From positions 1 to 22,023 of the forward strand of contig CABUXM010000033.1 in assembly GCA_902495545.1 (NCBI GenBank): a stretch of DNA of 22,023 nt, given 5' to 3'. The position numbers and the translations under genes are program-made. Shown one piece after another: positions 14,591 to 21,722 of the stretch; the stretch's first letter is position 1, and each line of letters begins with the position of its first letter. The stretch is from an uncultured Collinsella sp. (GTDB taxonomy: Bacteria > Actinomycetota > Coriobacteriia > Coriobacteriales > Coriobacteriaceae). Under the pieces are notes generated by a model. The model ran no database searches and was not told the origin of the DNA. It saw nothing but the letters and a program-made list of their open reading frames with translations.

Positions 14591-14700
14591 TAATCGTCTC
14601 TGTTCGTATGGGGTGAAATGCCCCAACAGAGTCATTTTGAGGTCGTTGGGTTTTAGCACGACATAGACGCATGTTTCTAGGGCATGTTGTGCTGCTTTTT
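14583..14700 (+). promoter_or_regulatory. Arginine attenuator: alternative hairpins ending in an intrinsic terminator
   Basis: Segments in order: 1 GACGAT (14583-14588, in the Arg codons); 2 ATCGTCTCTGTT (14593-14604); 3 CCCCAACAGAG (14621-14631); 4 GTCGTTGGG (14642-14650); 5 AGCACGACAT (14655-14664); 6 ATGTTGTGCT (14684-14693), then GCTTTTT. Possible pairs are 1:2 (GACGAT/ATCGTC), 2:3 (CTCTGTT/AACAGAG plus GGGG/CCCC), 3:4 (CCCAAC/GTTGGG), 4:5 (GTCGT/ACGAC) and 5:6 (10 bp with one G-U, the terminator). A ribosome stalled on Arg codons frees segment 2, so 2:3 and 4:5 form and the terminator is lost. With ample arginine the ribosome covers 1 and 2, so 3:4 and 5:6 form. Pairings were read by eye, not folded. 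Confidence 0.75.
14655..14700 (+). terminator. Intrinsic terminator of the argG leader
   Basis: AGCACGACAT (14655-14664) pairs with ATGTTGTGCT (14684-14693), 10 bp with one G-U pair and a 19-nt loop, followed by GC and TTTTT (14696-14700). It stands 95 nt before argG, so it must be conditional for argG to be expressed from the leader promoter. Confidence 0.75.
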
Positions 14701-14794
14701 GCTATTTAACCTGATATTGCACGGTTTTTAACCTCGAAATGACTTGCAACTGACCGATGTTCTAACTAGCTACCAAGGGCGAAAGGAAACAGCC

Positions 14795-16021
14795 ATGAGC
14801 AAGGAAAAAGTCGTTCTCGCATATTCCGGTGGTCTTGATACATCTGTATGTGTCAAGTGGCTCCAGGACGAGAAGAATCTCGATGTCGTTTGTGTCTGCG
14901 GCAATGTGGGCCAGGAGGAGACCGGCCTGGACGCCAAGAAGCAGAAGGCCCTCGACCTGGGCGTTCTGGATTGCCAGGTGCTCGATCTGCGCGACGAGTT
15001 CTCCGATGAGTTCCTGACCAAGGCCATCGCCGCAAACTCCATGTACGAGAATAAGTACCCGCTGCTCTCCGCCCTGTCTCGCCCGCTGCTCGCCAAGAAG
15101 CTCGTCGAGGTCGCTCACGAGTTTGGCGCGACCTACGTCGCCCACGGCTGCACCGGCAAGGGTAACGACCAGGTTCGTTTTGAGGCTGCCGTCAAGGCCC
15201 TCGACCCCGAGCTTAAGGTTATCGCGCCGGTTCGCGAGTGGGACCTGAAGTGTCGTCCCGACGAGGTCGCCTATGCTCACGCCCACAACGTGCCGGTTCC
15301 CGAGGGTGCCAACGACAACCCCTATTCCATCGATGATAACCTGTGGGGTCGTGCCATCGAGTGCGGTCACCTGGAGGATCCCTGGAACGAGCCGCTCGAC
15401 GACGCCTGGGTTATGACCAAGAACCCCGAGGACACGCCCGACACTCCGACTTACACCGAGATTGAGTTTGAGGCCGGCAAGCCCGTCGCCGTCGACGGCA
15501 AGAAGATGAAGCTCTCCGAGATCGTCATCGCACTCAACAAGATCTCCGGCGACAACGGCTTTGGCCGTCTCGATCTGGTCGAGGATCGTCTGGTGGGCCT
15601 CAAGAGCCGCGAGTGCTACGAGGTTCCCGGCGCCCTGACGCTCATCACCGCCCACAAGGCGCTCGAGGACATCTGCGTCGAGGGCGACCTGCTCAAGACC
15701 AAGATCAAGCTCGAGCAGGATTGGGCCACCGCCGTGTACAACGGCCAGTGGTACAGCCCGCTCAAGAACGCGCTCGATGCCTTTATGGCCGACACCCAGA
15801 AGTTCGTGACCGGTACCGTCCGTCTGAAGTTCTTTAAGGGCAACTGCCATGTCGTCGGCCGCAAGAGCCCCTTCAGCCTCTACGACTACGGTCTGGCTAC
15901 CTACGACCGCGACACCACGTTTGACGAGAAGGCCAGCGCCGGCTTTATCGAGATCGATACGCTGTCGCTCAAGACGTGGGCAAAGGTCCAGGGTCCCAGC
16001 TCCGCTGCCGCCCAGGCCTAG
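14795..16021 (+). CDS. argG: Argininosuccinate synthase
   Basis: A 408-residue cytosolic enzyme that joins citrulline and aspartate with ATP, the penultimate step of arginine synthesis. The N-terminal ATP pyrophosphatase loop is LAYSGGLDTSV (Ser11-Ser17). Other signatures are GNVGQEE, YPLLSALSRPLLAKKLVE, VAHGCTGKGNDQVRFE and the citrulline/aspartate region NPYSIDDNLWGRAIE. Length matches the type of about 400 residues. AAAGGA stands 8 nt before the ATG at 14795. The frame extends upstream but that part overlaps the leader region and has no site. It is controlled in all likelihood by the arginine attenuator upstream, and a GC-rich hairpin follows. argH lies 522 nt downstream on the same strand. 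Confidence 0.98.
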   Translation: MSKEKVVLAYSGGLDTSVCVKWLQDEKNLDVVCVCGNVGQEETGLDAKKQKALDLGVLDCQVLDLRDEFSDEFLTKAIAANSMYENKYPLLSALSRPLLAKKLVEVAHEFGATYVAHGCTGKGNDQVRFEAAVKALDPELKVIAPVREWDLKCRPDEVAYAHAHNVPVPEGANDNPYSIDDNLWGRAIECGHLEDPWNEPLDDAWVMTKNPEDTPDTPTYTEIEFEAGKPVAVDGKKMKLSEIVIALNKISGDNGFGRLDLVEDRLVGLKSRECYEVPGALTLITAHKALEDICVEGDLLKTKIKLEQDWATAVYNGQWYSPLKNALDAFMADTQKFVTGTVRLKFFKGNCHVVGRKSPFSLYDYGLATYDRDTTFDEKASAGFIEIDTLSLKTWAKVQGPSSAAAQA

Positions 16022-16174
16022 CGCCTCCTTCCCTTGGTATCCGCGCGGCCCATCCGCGTGATACATAACGGGCGCACGGGGTCCCTACCTTTCGTTATGC
16101 TTGCTGACACTTCTTAACATCGGTGGCCCCTACGTTCCGCCCGCATATATGATGCCGCGACTGCGGCTGAGTCC

Positions 16175-16210
16175 GAGCCCCGCCGGGGTTGTCCGGCGGG
16201 GCTCCTTCTA
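16175..16210 (+). terminator. GC-rich hairpin after argG
   Basis: GAGCCCCGCCGG (16175-16186) pairs perfectly with CCGGCGGGGCTC (16193-16204) around GGTTGT, followed by CTTCTATC, a poor U-tract. It lies 153 nt after argG and 51 nt before the small gene. It is probably a terminator but could be leaky. Confidence 0.65.
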
Positions 16211-16254
16211 TCAATTTGGCGGCTCTGCGCCCATATATATGAGGAGTATCCATT

Positions 16255-16425
16255 ATGTTCAATGCTATCGCGCATGCTTTACTTTCCCTCGCGCCCGAGC
16301 TCGATGCTGCGAAGGTCGAGGACGTCCCTATGAGCCTGAAGGCCTGGATCGATGGTTCGCAAGGCAACATCCGGAGGGAGACGTTGGGCGCCAAGTGCCT
16401 GGTGCGTCACTTCTTTGCAAATTAG
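16255..16425 (+). CDS. Small protein of unknown function (56 aa)
   Basis: A 57-codon frame with a clear ribosome binding site (GAGGAG, 16241-16246, about 8 nt before the ATG) between argG and argH. It begins MFNAIAHALLSLAPELDAAK and ends CLVRHFFAN. It has an amphipathic N-terminal helix, an acidic middle and a basic C-terminal part; there is no membrane segment and no arginine cluster like that of the argG leader. Codon use is GC-rich like its neighbours. It follows a strong hairpin, so it may have its own promoter in 16205-16254 or sit in the argG-argH read-through transcript. I do not recognise it. It could be a small gene or an argH leader frame. Confidence 0.5.
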   Translation: MFNAIAHALLSLAPELDAAKVEDVPMSLKAWIDGSQGNIRRETLGAKCLVRHFFAN

Positions 16426-16543
16426 CTACATGGCCCCGCGCACAGTGGGGAATGTGTAAAACTAGCGGTTGAAAAATCGCTTTAGCGACATGGCGCATTG
16501 CTTTGGGCGCTTGTTTTGGTATTTGGAGAAAGGGGACGGTTCC

Positions 16544-17974
16544 ATGGCTCTTTGGGGCGGTCGTTTTGAGTCGGGAGTGGCCGAGGTCACGCAGGAGTTT
16601 GGCGCGTCGCTGCCGGTCGACAAACATCTCTATAAGCAGGATATCGCCGGTTCTAAGGCGCATGCCAAGATGCTGGCGGCCCAGGGCATCATCAGCGCCG
16701 AGGACGAGCAGGCGATCGCCGAGGGCCTGACCGGAATCGAACAGGATATCGATGCCGGCAACTTCACCTTCGATATCAACGATGAGGACATTCATATGTC
16801 CATCGAGAGCGAGCTGACGCGCCGTATCGGCGAGGCCGGTAAGCGCTTGCATACCGGGCGTTCGCGCAACGACCAGGTGGCGACCGATACGCGTCTGGGT
16901 GTCAAGGCGTTGGCCAAGGAACTCATGGAGGCCAATCTTGAGCTGCGCCATGTGCTGGTGGATGCGGCCAAGAAGTACGACAAGGTGATTCTGCCGGGCT
17001 ACACGCACATGCAGCATGCTCAGCCCGTGCTGCTGTCACATCATCTGCTGGCGTATTCCTGGATGTTCGCGCGCGACTTTACACGCCTGAAGGCCGCCTT
17101 TGATGCCGCCGACAACTGCCCTCTGGGTGCTGCCGCGCTTGCCGGTACGAGCTATCCACTCGATCGTCAGATGACGGCTGTCGAGCTTGGCTTTGCGGGT
17201 GTGATTCCCAACTCGCTTGATGCGGTTTCCGACCGTGATTTCCTGCTCGATCTGCATTACGCCGGCTCCGTTATGGCCATGCACCTGTCGCGTCTTTCCG
17301 AGGAGATCGTGCTGTGGTCGAGCTCCGAATTTGGCTTTATCACGCTTTCCGACTCGTACTCCACCGGCTCGTCCATCATGCCGCAGAAGAAGAATCCCGA
17401 CTTTGCCGAGCTTATCCGCGGCAAGAGCGGCCGAGTCTATGGCAACCTGGTGCAGCTGCTTGTGACCATGAAGGGCCTGCCGCTGGCCTATAACAAGGAC
17501 CTGCAGGAGGACAAGGAGGGTGCGCTCGATACCGCCCATACGCTTATGCAGTGCTTGTCCGTTATGGCGGGTATGATCTCGACCTGGACTGTCAACGAGG
17601 ACGCCATGGCGCGCGAGTGCGGAGTGGGACACCTTGCCGCTACCGATGTTGCCGATTACCTGGCCAAGCGTGGCCTGCCGTTCCGCGAGGCACATGCCGT
17701 GGTGGGGCATCTGGTCCTGATGTGCGAGAAGCGCGGCTGCAACCTCGAGGACCTGCCGTTTGAGGTCTTCCAGAAGGCAAGCCCGCTCTTTGAGCGCGAT
17801 ATTACCGAGGCGCTCGACATTCCGTCGATTGTCGCCGCGCGCACGACCGAGGGCGGTACCGCTCCTGCCGCCGTTGCCGTGCAGCTGCAGCGTGCCGAGG
17901 CACAACTCGTTGCCGACGAAGGTGTGTTTGGCTCGTTGACCAAGGTCGTCGAGATGGGCCTCGGAGCTAATTAG
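16544..17974 (+). CDS. argH: Argininosuccinate lyase
   Basis: A 476-residue enzyme of the fumarase/aspartase superfamily that splits argininosuccinate into arginine and fumarate, the last step of arginine synthesis. The start MALWGGRFE is typical. Later blocks are EDIHMSIESEL, LHTGRSRNDQVATDTRL, YTHMQHAQPV, LGAAALAGTSYPLDR and the catalytic signature loop GSSIMPQKKNPDFAE at about 275-289. The C-terminal helical region is slightly longer than in the usual 460-residue proteins. AAAGGGG at 16529-16535 lies 8 nt before the ATG at 16544. An upstream in-frame TTG at 16469 lacks a site and is less likely. TAAAAC at 16457 may be a -10 box. An intrinsic terminator follows. Confidence 0.97.
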   Translation: MALWGGRFESGVAEVTQEFGASLPVDKHLYKQDIAGSKAHAKMLAAQGIISAEDEQAIAEGLTGIEQDIDAGNFTFDINDEDIHMSIESELTRRIGEAGKRLHTGRSRNDQVATDTRLGVKALAKELMEANLELRHVLVDAAKKYDKVILPGYTHMQHAQPVLLSHHLLAYSWMFARDFTRLKAAFDAADNCPLGAAALAGTSYPLDRQMTAVELGFAGVIPNSLDAVSDRDFLLDLHYAGSVMAMHLSRLSEEIVLWSSSEFGFITLSDSYSTGSSIMPQKKNPDFAELIRGKSGRVYGNLVQLLVTMKGLPLAYNKDLQEDKEGALDTAHTLMQCLSVMAGMISTWTVNEDAMARECGVGHLAATDVADYLAKRGLPFREAHAVVGHLVLMCEKRGCNLEDLPFEVFQKASPLFERDITEALDIPSIVAARTTEGGTAPAAVAVQLQRAEAQLVADEGVFGSLTKVVEMGLGAN

Positions 17975-18019
17975 CTTATAGGATGCGTCTGTCTGATGCG
18001 TTCATCATATCTTGCCTTT

Positions 18020-18053
18020 ACGGGTGCTCGCTACGGTGGGCGCCCGTTTTGTT
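18020..18053 (+). terminator. Intrinsic terminator after argH
   Basis: ACGGGTGC (18020-18027) pairs with GCGCCCGT (18040-18047), one G-U pair, followed by TTTTGTT. It lies 46 nt after the argH stop codon. Confidence 0.8.
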
Positions 18054-18259
18054 ATAGGAAAGGAAGGAGCTTGTCGAGAACTTTTGTAGGACATTTGCGC
18101 AGGTTGTGAAGGGGGTGCGTTCACGGGCGGCAATCGACCGTCCGTTCTGTTCATTGCAGTTGGAAGTGGGACGGATGGTACTCTAGTCGGGCTTCGGAAC
18201 AGAAGTGACACATATGGAGCGCTTCAATTAATAATAACGCTTCAATAAACGGCTTTTTG

Positions 18260-18288
18260 TTTAACTGCAGCTAGAACTCTGTTACGAT
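18260..18288 (+). promoter_or_regulatory. Likely ndk promoter
   Basis: TTTAAC (18260-18265), 17-nt spacer, TACGAT (18283-18288). Start would be near 18295, giving a leader of about 57 nt before ndk. The boxes are modest but it is the best pair in the gap and lies in the AT-rich part. Confidence 0.4.
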
Positions 18289-18351
18289 GCAGTCCAGGCG
18301 GGTGCCGGAATGGGACTTGGGCACGCGCGAACCTACTTGAAAGGCTACCTT

Positions 18352-18756
18352 ATGGCTATCGAGAAGACCTTCATCATGATTAAGCCCGACGCTGTGCGCG
18401 ACCGCAAGATCGGCGAGATCGTTGCTCGTATCGAGCGCAGCGGCCTTGTTATCGAGCGCATGGAGATGACCACGCTTGAGCGCGCCACCGTCGAGGAGCA
18501 CTATGCTCACCTCAACGACAAGCCCTTCTTTGGCGGTCTGTGCGACTTTATGACGAGCGGTCCGGTCGTCAAGATGGTCGTTTCCGGTCCTTCTGCCGTT
18601 GCTAAGATGCGCACCCTCATGGGCGCCACCAACCCGCTTGATGCCGCTCCTGGCACCATTCGCGGCGACTTTGCCGTCGATGTCAACGCCAACGTGATTC
18701 ATGGCTCCGACTGCCTGGAGAACGCCGAGATCGAGATCAAGCGTTTCTTTGGCTAA
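18352..18756 (+). CDS. ndk: Nucleoside diphosphate kinase
   Basis: A 134-residue enzyme that transfers the terminal phosphate between nucleoside triphosphates and diphosphates through a phosphohistidine. It starts with KTFIMIKPDAVRD, continues with HYAHLNDKPFFGGLCDFM, then MGATNPLDAAPGTIRGDFA, and has the active site NVIHGSDC with His117. The usual text is HGSDS, so the second serine is cysteine here, a mild substitution. Length is standard for a bacterial tetramer or hexamer subunit. GAAAGG lies about 8 nt before the ATG at 18352. The gene is monocistronic, between its own promoter and a strong terminator. Confidence 0.97.
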   Translation: MAIEKTFIMIKPDAVRDRKIGEIVARIERSGLVIERMEMTTLERATVEEHYAHLNDKPFFGGLCDFMTSGPVVKMVVSGPSAVAKMRTLMGATNPLDAAPGTIRGDFAVDVNANVIHGSDCLENAEIEIKRFFG

Positions 18757-18794
18757 ACCAGCTTTGACTCCTTAAAGCTGTTAGCGTGTGGCTT

Positions 18795-18832
18795 GGGCGC
18801 CGCGGAACTCCATCCGCGGCGCCCTTTTATTC
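18795..18832 (+). terminator. Intrinsic terminator after ndk
   Basis: GGGCGCCGCGGA (18795-18806) pairs with TCCGCGGCGCCC (18813-18824), 12 perfect pairs with a 6-nt loop, followed by TTTTATT. Confidence 0.9.
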
Positions 18833-18843
18833 CAAAATCTATG

Positions 18844-18882
18844 AAGGGGCCCGCTCGGACATGTGTTCCGAGCGGGCCCCTG
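18844..18882 (-). terminator. Hairpin after rpiB
   Basis: GGGGCCCGCTCGGA (18846-18859) pairs perfectly with TCCGAGCGGGCCCC (18867-18880), 14 bp with a 7-nt loop. On the minus strand it is followed by TTCATAGATTTTGG, a weak U-tract. It lies 28 nt after the rpiB stop codon and is convergent with the ndk terminator. Confidence 0.7.
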
Positions 18883-18907
18883 CTGTTAGCTTGTGGCGCT
18901 AAGTGGT

Positions 18908-19375
18908 TTAGGCCTCGTCGACAACCTTGAGGCCGCGCGTGTGGTCGATCTCGTTGAGGAGGTTAACGCGACGCTCGTGACGGCCGCCCTCAAATTCGGC
19001 ATCGAGCCACTCGTCGACAATCATCTTGGCGAGCTCGGAGCCCACGACGCGGGCACCAAAGGCGAGCACGTTGGTGTTGTTGTGCATGCGGGAGAGCTTG
19101 GCGCTGAAGGGCTCGGAGCACACGACGGCGCGTACGCCCTCGACCTTGTTGGCAGCCAGGCTGATCCCGACGCCGGTACCGCAGATCAGGATACCCAGGT
19201 CGACGTCGCCGTTGGCAACTGCCTTGCCCACCTTGTAACCGGCGATGGGGTAGTCGAAGCTCTCGGAGGTGTCGGTGCCAAAGTTCACGACCTCGCAGCC
19301 GCGCTCCTTCAGGTGCTCGGAAATGATGTTCTTGAGCTCGACGGCGGCGTGGTCGTTACCGATACCGATCTTCAT
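18908..19375 (-). CDS. rpiB: Ribose-5-phosphate isomerase B (RpiB/LacAB family)
   Basis: A 155-residue enzyme of the pentose phosphate pathway that interconverts ribose 5-phosphate and ribulose 5-phosphate. The N-terminal phosphate-binding motif GNDHAAVELK replaces the usual GSDHAG. Asp41-Tyr42-Pro43 (FDYP) follows. The active-site loop is LICGTGVGISLAANK with Cys65, the base in RpiB. HNNTNVLAFGAR and a C-terminal RHERRV also match the family. Sugar-specific relatives (LacA/LacB, allose isomerase) share this fold, but there is no neighbouring sugar operon, so RpiB is the best call. GAGAGGAAC lies upstream of the ATG at 19375; the in-frame extension to 19591 has no such site. The gene is divergent from the CyuA-like gene. 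Confidence 0.93.
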   Translation of the reverse strand: MKIGIGNDHAAVELKNIISEHLKERGCEVVNFGTDTSESFDYPIAGYKVGKAVANGDVDLGILICGTGVGISLAANKVEGVRAVVCSEPFSAKLSRMHNNTNVLAFGARVVGSELAKMIVDEWLDAEFEGGRHERRVNLLNEIDHTRGLKVVDEA

Positions 19376-19406
19376 GGATGGTTCCTCTCTGGTCTGTGCG
19401 GCGCAA

Positions 19407-19494
19407 ATGCTAAAGGTGTTTACCGCGTTCGACTGCATGATAGCGCGACTTTTGTGTAAACGCTCGGGCGTTTTTTGGTCAAACGCTTTAGCAT
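19407..19494. promoter_or_regulatory. Inverted repeat in the rpiB-cyuA divergent gap, possible operator
   Basis: ATGCTAAAGGTGTTTACC (19407-19424) faces GGTCAAACGCTTTAGCAT (19477-19494), matching at 14 of 18 positions, with the outer nine perfect. Between them AAACGC/GCGTTT (19458-19473) forms a 6-bp hairpin followed by T residues. Variants of GTAAACGC recur three times. It lies 30 nt upstream of rpiB and about 150 nt upstream of the CyuA-like gene. Confidence 0.35.
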
Positions 19495-19647
19495 GCAATA
19501 AGACCTGCTTTTCATGAATGAATGCCGCCAGTTTGTGCTTGAGCGCCGTCCGCCGGAACCATGGTTGCGGTTTTTGATGCATTGTTATCAAATAAAAGGG
19601 CTAATTATTTTCGAGAGCCCAGCCCGTAATGCAAGCAGGAGATACCT

Positions 19648-20967
19648 ATGCCTACCGATTCCCTTCGTGATGCCGCGTTTTGCGATGTTTTGAACCGCGA
19701 GCTTGTCTGTGCGCTCGGCTGCACCGAGCCTATTGCCGTTGCCTATGCAGCGGCGTTGGCGAGCCAGACGCTCGGTTGCGAACCCGATCATATGGACGTT
19801 GCCTGCTCGGGCAACATCATCAAGAACGTTAAGAGCGTGACCGTGCCCAACTCGGGCGGTATGCACGGTATTGAAGCTGCGGCCGTGCTGGGCGCCGTGG
19901 GCGGTGACGCCAAGAGCGCGCTCGAGGTGCTCGAGAGCGTTAACGACGAAGATCGTGCTCGCGTGACCGAGCTCCTCGCTGACGCCGGCTACTGCGATGT
20001 GTCGCTTGTCGAGGGTGTGCCCAACCTCTACATCAAGGTGACCGCCACGGCCGGGGGCCATACCGCGGTCGTCGAGATTACCGATCACCACACCAATGTC
20101 ACGTGCCATACGCTCGACGGTATTCCGGTGTGCGGCAAGTCGGCGGGGGAGTGCGCCGCCTGTGCCGAGCGCGTCGTGGCCGAGCGTGCGGCAGATAGCG
20201 CCGACACGCCCATGTCGATCGAGTCCATCATCGACTTTATCGAGGGCGGCGACATCGAGGGCGCCCGCGCTGCCGTTGAGCGTCAGATTGAGCTGAACGG
20301 CGCGATCAGCGCCGAGGGCCTGGCGCACGCTTGGGGTGCCGAGGTTGGCCGTACGCTACTGGGCGCTCGTGCCGATGACGTCGCCTGCCGTGCCCGCGCC
20401 CGTGCAGCCGCCGGGTCCGACGCCCGCATGAACGGCTGCGCGCTGCCGGTCGCCATTGTGTGCGGCTCGGGCAATCAGGGCATTACCTGCGCATTGCCCG
20501 TCATGGAGTATGCCGAGTACCTGCGCTGCGACCACGAGCGCCTGGTGCGCGCCGTGATACTGTCCGATCTTATCGCCGTGCATATCAAGAGCTATATTGG
20601 TGCGCTCTCGGCGTTTTGCGGTGCTATCTGCGCCGCGTGCGGCGCCGGCGCTGCGATTACCTGGCTGTGCGGTGGCACGCGCGAGCAGATTGGCGCGACG
20701 GTTTCGAACACGCTCGGTAACGTTGGCGGCATCGTGTGCGATGGCGCCAAGGCGAGCTGTGCCGCCAAGATTTCGGCTGCCGTTGATGCTGCGATTCTGG
20801 GACATGACATGGCCATGCAGGGGCGTGGCTTCCGTGCCGGCGAGGGCCTGATCCAGGATACCGTCGAGCAGACGATTGCCAGCATGGGCTACGTGGGCCG
20901 CGTGGGCATGAAGGACACCGACGTCGAGATCCTCAACATCATGATCGGCAAGACTCGAGTTTGTTAA
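19648..20967 (+). CDS. cyuA: L-cysteine desulfidase family protein (UPF0597, CyuA/YhaM-like)
   Basis: A 439-residue cytosolic protein of the serine-dehydratase-alpha-like UPF0597 family. Characterised members are E. coli CyuA and the Methanocaldococcus L-cysteine desulfidase, which breaks cysteine into pyruvate, ammonia and sulfide using an oxygen-sensitive [4Fe-4S] cluster. The catalytic cysteine motif ALGCTEPIA has Cys25. The cluster cysteines are Cys281 (GITCALPV), Cys364 and Cys371 (IVCDGAKASC). Positions 25, near 280, and a pair seven residues apart match the archaeal enzyme as I recall it. AGGAGA lies 6 nt before the ATG. There is no cyuP-like transporter beside it. Its stop overlaps that of the convergent HAD gene by four bases. 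Cysteine breakdown is the likely role; a related amino acid is possible. Confidence 0.87.
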   Translation: MPTDSLRDAAFCDVLNRELVCALGCTEPIAVAYAAALASQTLGCEPDHMDVACSGNIIKNVKSVTVPNSGGMHGIEAAAVLGAVGGDAKSALEVLESVNDEDRARVTELLADAGYCDVSLVEGVPNLYIKVTATAGGHTAVVEITDHHTNVTCHTLDGIPVCGKSAGECAACAERVVAERAADSADTPMSIESIIDFIEGGDIEGARAAVERQIELNGAISAEGLAHAWGAEVGRTLLGARADDVACRARARAAAGSDARMNGCALPVAIVCGSGNQGITCALPVMEYAEYLRCDHERLVRAVILSDLIAVHIKSYIGALSAFCGAICAACGAGAAITWLCGGTREQIGATVSNTLGNVGGIVCDGAKASCAAKISAAVDAAILGHDMAMQGRGFRAGEGLIQDTVEQTIASMGYVGRVGMKDTDVEILNIMIGKTRVC

Positions 20968-21722
20968 GACAGTTCGTCGGCTACTTGGTGTTCGTAGAAG
21001 GCTTCTACTACGGCGTTGAAGTCGCGGGCGAAGTCTTCCATGGTTCCGCGCCAGGTGGCTCGGCCGGGTTTTCCCTGACCAACATAGGCAGTCTGAATGC
21101 CGCAGGCGGGGCTGGGGAAGTCACGCTTGGGGTCGTTGCCCACCATAAGGACCTCGTGCGGCTCGAGCCCCATCACCTGAAGCTGCTCTAGATAGTAGGT
21201 GGCATCGGGCTTGCAGCGGGTGGTGTTTCCCATGTGCGTGACGAGCTCAAAGGGGGCGTCGGCCAGGTCGCCCCAACCCATGCGGCACTCGATGGCCCCC
21301 TGCGGAAAGCTGGGGTTGGTAAAAAGCGCGCAGCGCAGCCCTGCGTCCTGTACGGCCTGAAGCGCAGCGTGTGCGCCCGGCATGGCGTGGGCGTTGATGA
21401 CGTCGTCATTCTTATGCGGAAGAACTTCGCGATCGTAGTAGGTAAATGCCTCGTAGATGATAGGATCGGAGAGGCAGATGCCGCACCTGCGCTCGACCTC
21501 GGTGCGGTAAAACTCAAGATTGGTGCGGTTGTCCGTGCCGCTTCGGCGGTTGGCGTTGAGGTCGACCAGGATGGTGCCGAGGCGTGCCATCGTGCCACCG
21601 CGGCTGCGGCGCCCGATATCCGCGAGCATCGACGAGACATCCTTAAAATAGCGAAGGATGAACGCGTTGAGGTTGATGCTAAGAAGCGTCTCGTCCATAT
21701 CGAAAACGACTGCTTTGAGCAC
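20964..21722 (-). CDS. HAD-superfamily hydrolase (helical-cap phosphatase)
   Basis: A 252-residue haloacid dehalogenase-type phosphatase. Motif I is VVFDMDETLLS. Motif II is CALFTNPSFP (Thr). Motif III is the lysine of RCKPDATYY. Motif IV is MVGNDPKRDFPSPACGI. A helical cap (class I, YjjG-like) lies at about 15-115 and includes FILRYFKDVSS and the cysteine-containing RRCGICLSDP. Many relatives act on nucleotides or sugar phosphates; the substrate is unknown. The start is GTG at 21722, with AAAGG about 8 nt upstream. It is not related closely to the Cof-type HAD at 13414. Its stop codon overlaps that of the convergent CyuA-like gene (shared TTAA). Confidence 0.9.
   Translation of the reverse strand: MLKAVVFDMDETLLSINLNAFILRYFKDVSSMLADIGRRSRGGTMARLGTILVDLNANRRSGTDNRTNLEFYRTEVERRCGICLSDPIIYEAFTYYDREVLPHKNDDVINAHAMPGAHAALQAVQDAGLRCALFTNPSFPQGAIECRMGWGDLADAPFELVTHMGNTTRCKPDATYYLEQLQVMGLEPHEVLMVGNDPKRDFPSPACGIQTAYVGQGKPGRATWRGTMEDFARDFNAVVEAFYEHQVADELS

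Larger units (their letters stand above)
17975..18351. other. argH-ndk gap
   Basis: No gene is supported. It holds the argH terminator (18020-18053). It also has an inverted repeat CCGTCC (18138-18143) / GGACGG (18169-18174), overlapping a small stem CGGGCGG/CCGTCCG (18124-18144). Two direct copies of CGCTTCAAT lie at 18220 and 18238, followed by the likely ndk promoter. 18200-18290 is distinctly AT-richer than its surroundings. Confidence 0.7.

Noticed and set aside
14201..14659. A 152-codon minus-strand frame across the argG leader
   Set aside because: No ribosome binding site, composition unlike the neighbouring genes, and it overlaps the HAD start and the attenuator.
14762..16066. A 434-codon open frame on the minus strand opposite argG
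   Set aside because: Leu/Gly/Val-rich shadow of argG with no motif or ribosome binding site.
16528..16543. AAAGGGGACGGTTCC before argH resembles the GGGGACAGGC repeat loop
   Set aside because: It lacks any palindromic partner and is explained by the argH ribosome binding site.
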